Below are positions 61,267 through 64,000 of a stretch of DNA of 64,000 bases, in pieces (position 1 is the first letter of the stretch; the number at the start of each line of letters is the position of its first letter). The position numbers were made by a program, and so were the translations under genes. The notes under the pieces were generated by a model. That model worked only from the letters and a program-made list of their open reading frames with translations. It had not been told where the DNA came from and made no database searches. The stretch is from the NCBI GenBank assembly GCA_943787225.1, contig CALSLP010000006.1:1-64000 (forward strand), written 5' to 3'. The DNA comes from an uncultured Alphaproteobacteria bacterium (GTDB lineage Bacteria; Pseudomonadota; Alphaproteobacteria; MPNO01; UBA2964).

Positions 61267-61738
61267 CTACCAGCGATAATGTGAGAACGCTTTGTTGGCA
61301 TCAGCCATACGGTGCGTGTCTTCACGTTTCTTTACCGCGTTGCCGCGATTGTTTGCAGCGTCGAGAAGTTCGTTCGACAGACGGTCTGTCATGGTATTTT
61401 CTGAACGGGCTCGGGCGGTTTCAATCACCCAGCGAATGGCCAGCGCCTGACGCCGATCATTGCGAACCTCAACAGGCACCTGATAGGTCGCACCACCAAC
61501 GCGGCGAGACCGCACTTCAACGGAAGGCTTCACGTTGTCCAGAGCATCGTGGAACGACTTAACGGCATCACCACCAGCGCGATTGGCCAGCGTATCAAGC
61601 GCGGCATAAACGATCTTCTCAGCAGTCGAGCGCTTACCCTGCTGCATCAGACAGTTAATGAATTTCGCTAGAACCAGATCGCCATATTTGGCATCCGGCA
61701 GAATTTTTCGTTTTCTCAGCAGCTCGACGGCGTGACAT
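61267..61738 (-). CDS. rpsG: 30S ribosomal protein S7 (one-base insertion near the start)
   Basis: From ATG 61738 the frame reads MSRRRAAEK and then shifts at the four-base A run (coding strand; 61711-61714). Dropping one A gives [20 protein letters not shown] and a full 156-residue S7 with ending [18 protein letters not shown]7 is essential, so the extra base is almost certainly a sequence error. S7 nucleates 30S head assembly and regulates the str operon in E. coli. Confidence 0.96.
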
Positions 61739-61759
61739 GGCTTAATTCCCGCTCTAAAA

Positions 61760-62131
61760 TTATTTCGGACGCTTTGCGCCGTATTTGGAACGCCGTTGAC
61801 GACGGTCCGACACACCCTGAGTATCAAGAATACCCCGAATGACGTGGTACCGAACGCCCGGCAAATCCTTGACGCGCCCACCGCGGATCATGACCACGGA
61901 ATGCTCTTGCAGATTATGTCCCTCACCTGGAATGTAGCTGATGACCTCAGCGCCGTTCGTCAGGCGGACACGCGCGACCTTCCGCAAAGCCGAGTTCGGC
62001 TTCTTTGGGGTCGTTGTGTAAACACGGGTGCAGACGCCACGCTTTTGCGGGCAACCCTGCATAGCCGGAACCTTGTTCCGGACGACTGGCCGCTTTCGCG
62101 GCTTTCTGATCAACTGGTTTACCGTCGGCAC
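61760..62131 (-). CDS. rpsL: 30S ribosomal protein S12
   Basis: The 123-residue protein has [19 protein letters not shown] with K43 and [13 protein letters not shown] with K88, the positions whose substitution gives streptomycin resistance; both are wild type here. It is the first gene after the str promoter, behind a leader of about 215 nt. Confidence 0.99.
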   Translation of the reverse strand: MPTVNQLIRKPRKRPVVRNKVPAMQGCPQKRGVCTRVYTTTPKKPNSALRKVARVRLTNGAEVISYIPGEGHNLQEHSVVMIRGGRVKDLPGVRYHVIRGILDTQGVSDRRQRRSKYGAKRPK

Positions 62132-62347
62132 AGTGTCACCCTCAATAGTTTATCGGCCCCAAGCTCGTCCGACCCATTCGTCAGATCCTGAGACCAAAAA
62201 TTCCGTTCGCACAACACAACAACCCTGCGAAAGCAAAAACTGGCCTCCGCGGGCCCTAGCTCCGTTACGAACGGTTCGTTACGCTATATATTCGCCAATT
62301 CAGAGAAAACGCGTCTAGGAAAATTTCCTACCACCAGCTTCCAATGA

Positions 62348-62370
62348 GGCGCGCAATATAGGTGCGCGCC
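62348..62370. repeat. Perfect GC palindrome around the -10 box of the str promoter
   Basis: GGCGCGC (62348-62354) and GCGCGCC (62364-62370) are inverted repeats that flank the -10 hexamer at 62355-62360. They could bind a repressor or form a supercoil-sensitive structure. Confidence 0.7.
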
Positions 62371-62383
62371 CTACTCACGTCAA
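62355..62383 (-). promoter_or_regulatory. Strong sigma-70 promoter of the str (rpsL-rpsG-fusA-tuf) operon
   Basis: On the minus strand TTGACG (62378-62383) and TATATT (62355-62360) are separated by exactly 17 bp. The bases after the -10 box are GCGCGCC, a GC-rich discriminator typical of promoters under stringent control. Confidence 0.82.
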
Positions 62384-62422
62384 CAAAGAAAAAACACCAA
62401 ATTCGTATGATTTCTCAATTAG

Positions 62423-62470
62423 TTTCAGGACTCAGCGTTTGAATCGATAACTGAGCGCTGAGCCCTGAAA
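62423..62470 (-). terminator. Long hairpin after rpoC, terminator-like without a T run
   Basis: On the minus strand TTTCAGGGCTCAGCG and CGCTGAGTCCTGAAA form a 15-bp stem with one G-T pair and an 18-nt loop, 15 bp after the rpoC stop. It is not followed by a T tract, so it may be a processing or 3'-stability structure rather than a simple rho-independent terminator. Confidence 0.6.
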
Positions 62471-62484
62471 TATTAATCATAACC

Positions 62485-64000
62485 TCAGCCTGCGCTAGGC
62501 TGTCCACCATCGTCTTCTGCCGCTTCCAGCGCCGGAACCTCGGCCTCTTCGGCGCGACGAGCTGCGATCGCATCCATGGCTTCCTGATCGCGATCCTGAG
62601 CAACCTGACGGACCTTATTCATGTAGGAGCCAGTTCCCGCAGGAATCAGGCGCCCAACGATCACATTCTCCTTCAAGCCGATCAAATCGTCTTCCTTACC
62701 GGAAACGGCCGCTTCTGTAAGAACGCGGGTGGTTTCCTGGAAAGAAGCCGCTGAAATAAACGACCGTGTCTGCAGTGAAGCCTTCGTAATACCGTGAAGA
62801 ACTGGCGACGCAACAGCTTGATCCTGCTTAGCAGATTTTAGCTTGGCATTCGCGGCATCAAACTCGTCACGATCAACGACTTCGCCAACGAGGAATGTAG
62901 AATCACCAGGTTCAGTCACTTCAACCTTTTGAAGCATCTGGCGGCAAATCACTTCGATATGCTTGTCGTTAATTTTAACGCCCTGAAGACGATAAACATC
63001 CTGAATTTCATCGATCAGATAATTTGCCAGAGCCTCAACCCCGAGAACCCGCAAAATGTCATGCGGCACAGGATTACCATCCATCAGGAAGTCACCCTTC
63101 TCGACCATATCGCCTTCTTGAACGCTGATATGCTTGCCCTTGGGAATCAAATGCTCAATCGGCTCACCATCACCCTCCAAAGGATGAACGACAATACGGC
63201 GTTTGGCTTTGTAATCCTTGCCAAATTCAACCCGACCATCGATTTCACTAATGATCGAGAAGTCTTTCGGCTTCCGGGCTTCGAACAACTCGGCAACACG
63301 GGGAAGACCACCAGTAATATCACGGTTCTTACCAGTTTCACGCGGGATACGGGCCAAAACGTCGCCTGCATTAACCTTCGCCCCGGGCTCGACCGAAAGA
63401 ATGGCATCAATCGACATGTAATAACGCGCTTCTGCGCCATTTGCCAATTCGATGACCTCGCCCTTTTCATCACGCAGCGTGATACGGGGACGCAGTTCAG
63501 AACCCTTCGGTTGAGCCTTCCATTCGACGACCTTTTTATAGGAAATACCGGTCGCTTCATCGACGATCTCCCGCATGGAAACCCCGTCCAGGAGTCGACA
63601 TAGTTGGCGATACCTTCTTTCTCACTGATAATGGGAAGAGTGTAGGGATCCCATTCTGCGAGACGGTCACCCTTCTTAACCTTGTCGCCATCATCTTTGA
63701 GCAACCGCGCACCATATGGGATACGGAAGGTTGCCCGTTCACGATTATTTTCATCGACCAGCGCAAGCTCAGTGTTTCGAGCCATGACGATATTCACCTT
63801 GTCGGTGTTCTCGACAACACTGCGGTTCCGAATAACGATCGTTGCAGGAAAATCTGCCTCGATATTCGATTGCTCTGCACCGCGCTGAGCGGCACCACCG
63901 ATATGGAAAGTCCGCATCGTGAGCTGAGTGCCGGGTTCACCAATGGATTGGGCGGCAATAATACCGACCGCTTCACCACTATTGACCGGCGTACCACGAG
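62485..64000 (-). CDS. rpoC: RNA polymerase beta' subunit, C-terminal part (cut by the right edge; one base missing)
   Basis: The frame is open from the right edge ([24 protein letters not shown], then [13 protein letters not shown] of the trigger-loop region) to the stop at 62485. Near 63594 one base is missing: restoring a C turns NYVD-SWTG into [20 protein letters not shown] and joins the two frames. The rest has [54 protein letters not shown] and [17 protein letters not shown]. RpoC is essential, so this is a sequence error. About 500 C-terminal residues are present. Confidence 0.97.

Larger units (their letters stand above)
62132..62484. other. Gene-free leader and spacer between rpoC and rpsL
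   Basis: No coding frame is credible in these 353 bp. The segment holds the rpoC 3' hairpin (62423-62470), the str-operon promoter (62355-62383) and a leader of about 215 nt that contains the palindrome AGGAAAATTTCCT near 62320. Confidence 0.7.

Overview
The window looks like the chromosome of an alphaproteobacterium, most likely Rhodospirillales-like. Evidence: the alphaproteobacterial order of the str/S10/spc/alpha ribosomal operons (rpsL-rpsG-fusA-tuf to rpoA-rplQ), an ATP12-type F1-ATPase chaperone, a DUF1489 protein, and a Do protease-rarA-crcB-rluC-HAD-ATP12 gene run. No CRISPR array, rRNA or phage module was seen.

Layout. 1-2.5 kb: a cut-off membrane-anchored coiled-coil protein (probably an M23 peptidase), an enolase-superfamily (mandelate racemase-like) enzyme and a DUF120 riboflavin-kinase-like gene, then tRNA-Gly(CCC). 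2.6-7.5 kb: a seven-PAS/GAF hybrid sensor kinase with a stand-alone receiver. 7.7-15.6 kb: small-molecule catabolism (CaiB CoA-transferase, RidA, FAH hydrolase, SLC13 transporter with RCK_C domains, molybdopterin oxidoreductase, Tat-exported dienelactone hydrolase broken by a 29-bp duplication). 15.7-16.9 kb: an IS3-family element. 17-21.3 kb: a YciI-type protein and a glycine-betaine module (two glycine-to-betaine methyltransferases plus a BCCT transporter). 21.3-24.4 kb: RecQ and an EamA exporter. 24.4-26.6 kb: an AT-rich accessory island with HTH regulator, Fic protein and a HEPN (Apea-like) protein in one operon. 26.6-32.2 kb: the lower meta-cleavage pathway of aromatic degradation plus two Rieske ferredoxins and their reductase. 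32.3-37.3 kb: DUF1489, two Hpt-like proteins and a receiver, a second SLC13 permease, MgtE and tRNA-Leu(GAG). 37.4-43.9 kb: LipB and the housekeeping run ending with the Do protease. 43.9-64 kb: the ribosomal super-operon, all on the minus strand, ending in the 3' part of rpoC.

Sequence quality is central to reading this window. Single-base indels break at least seven genes, including essential rpsG and rpoC, so most one-base frameshifts here are probably consensus errors rather than pseudogenes. The 29-bp duplication is a different kind of event. Frame-broken genes are annotated with corrected extents.

The strongest candidate for an under-described system is the HTH-Fic-HEPN operon. Secondary points are the orphan set of two ferredoxins plus reductase without an oxygenase, a receiver whose C-terminus resembles the CheY-binding peptide of FliM, and a str-operon promoter whose -10 box lies between the arms of a perfect GC palindrome.
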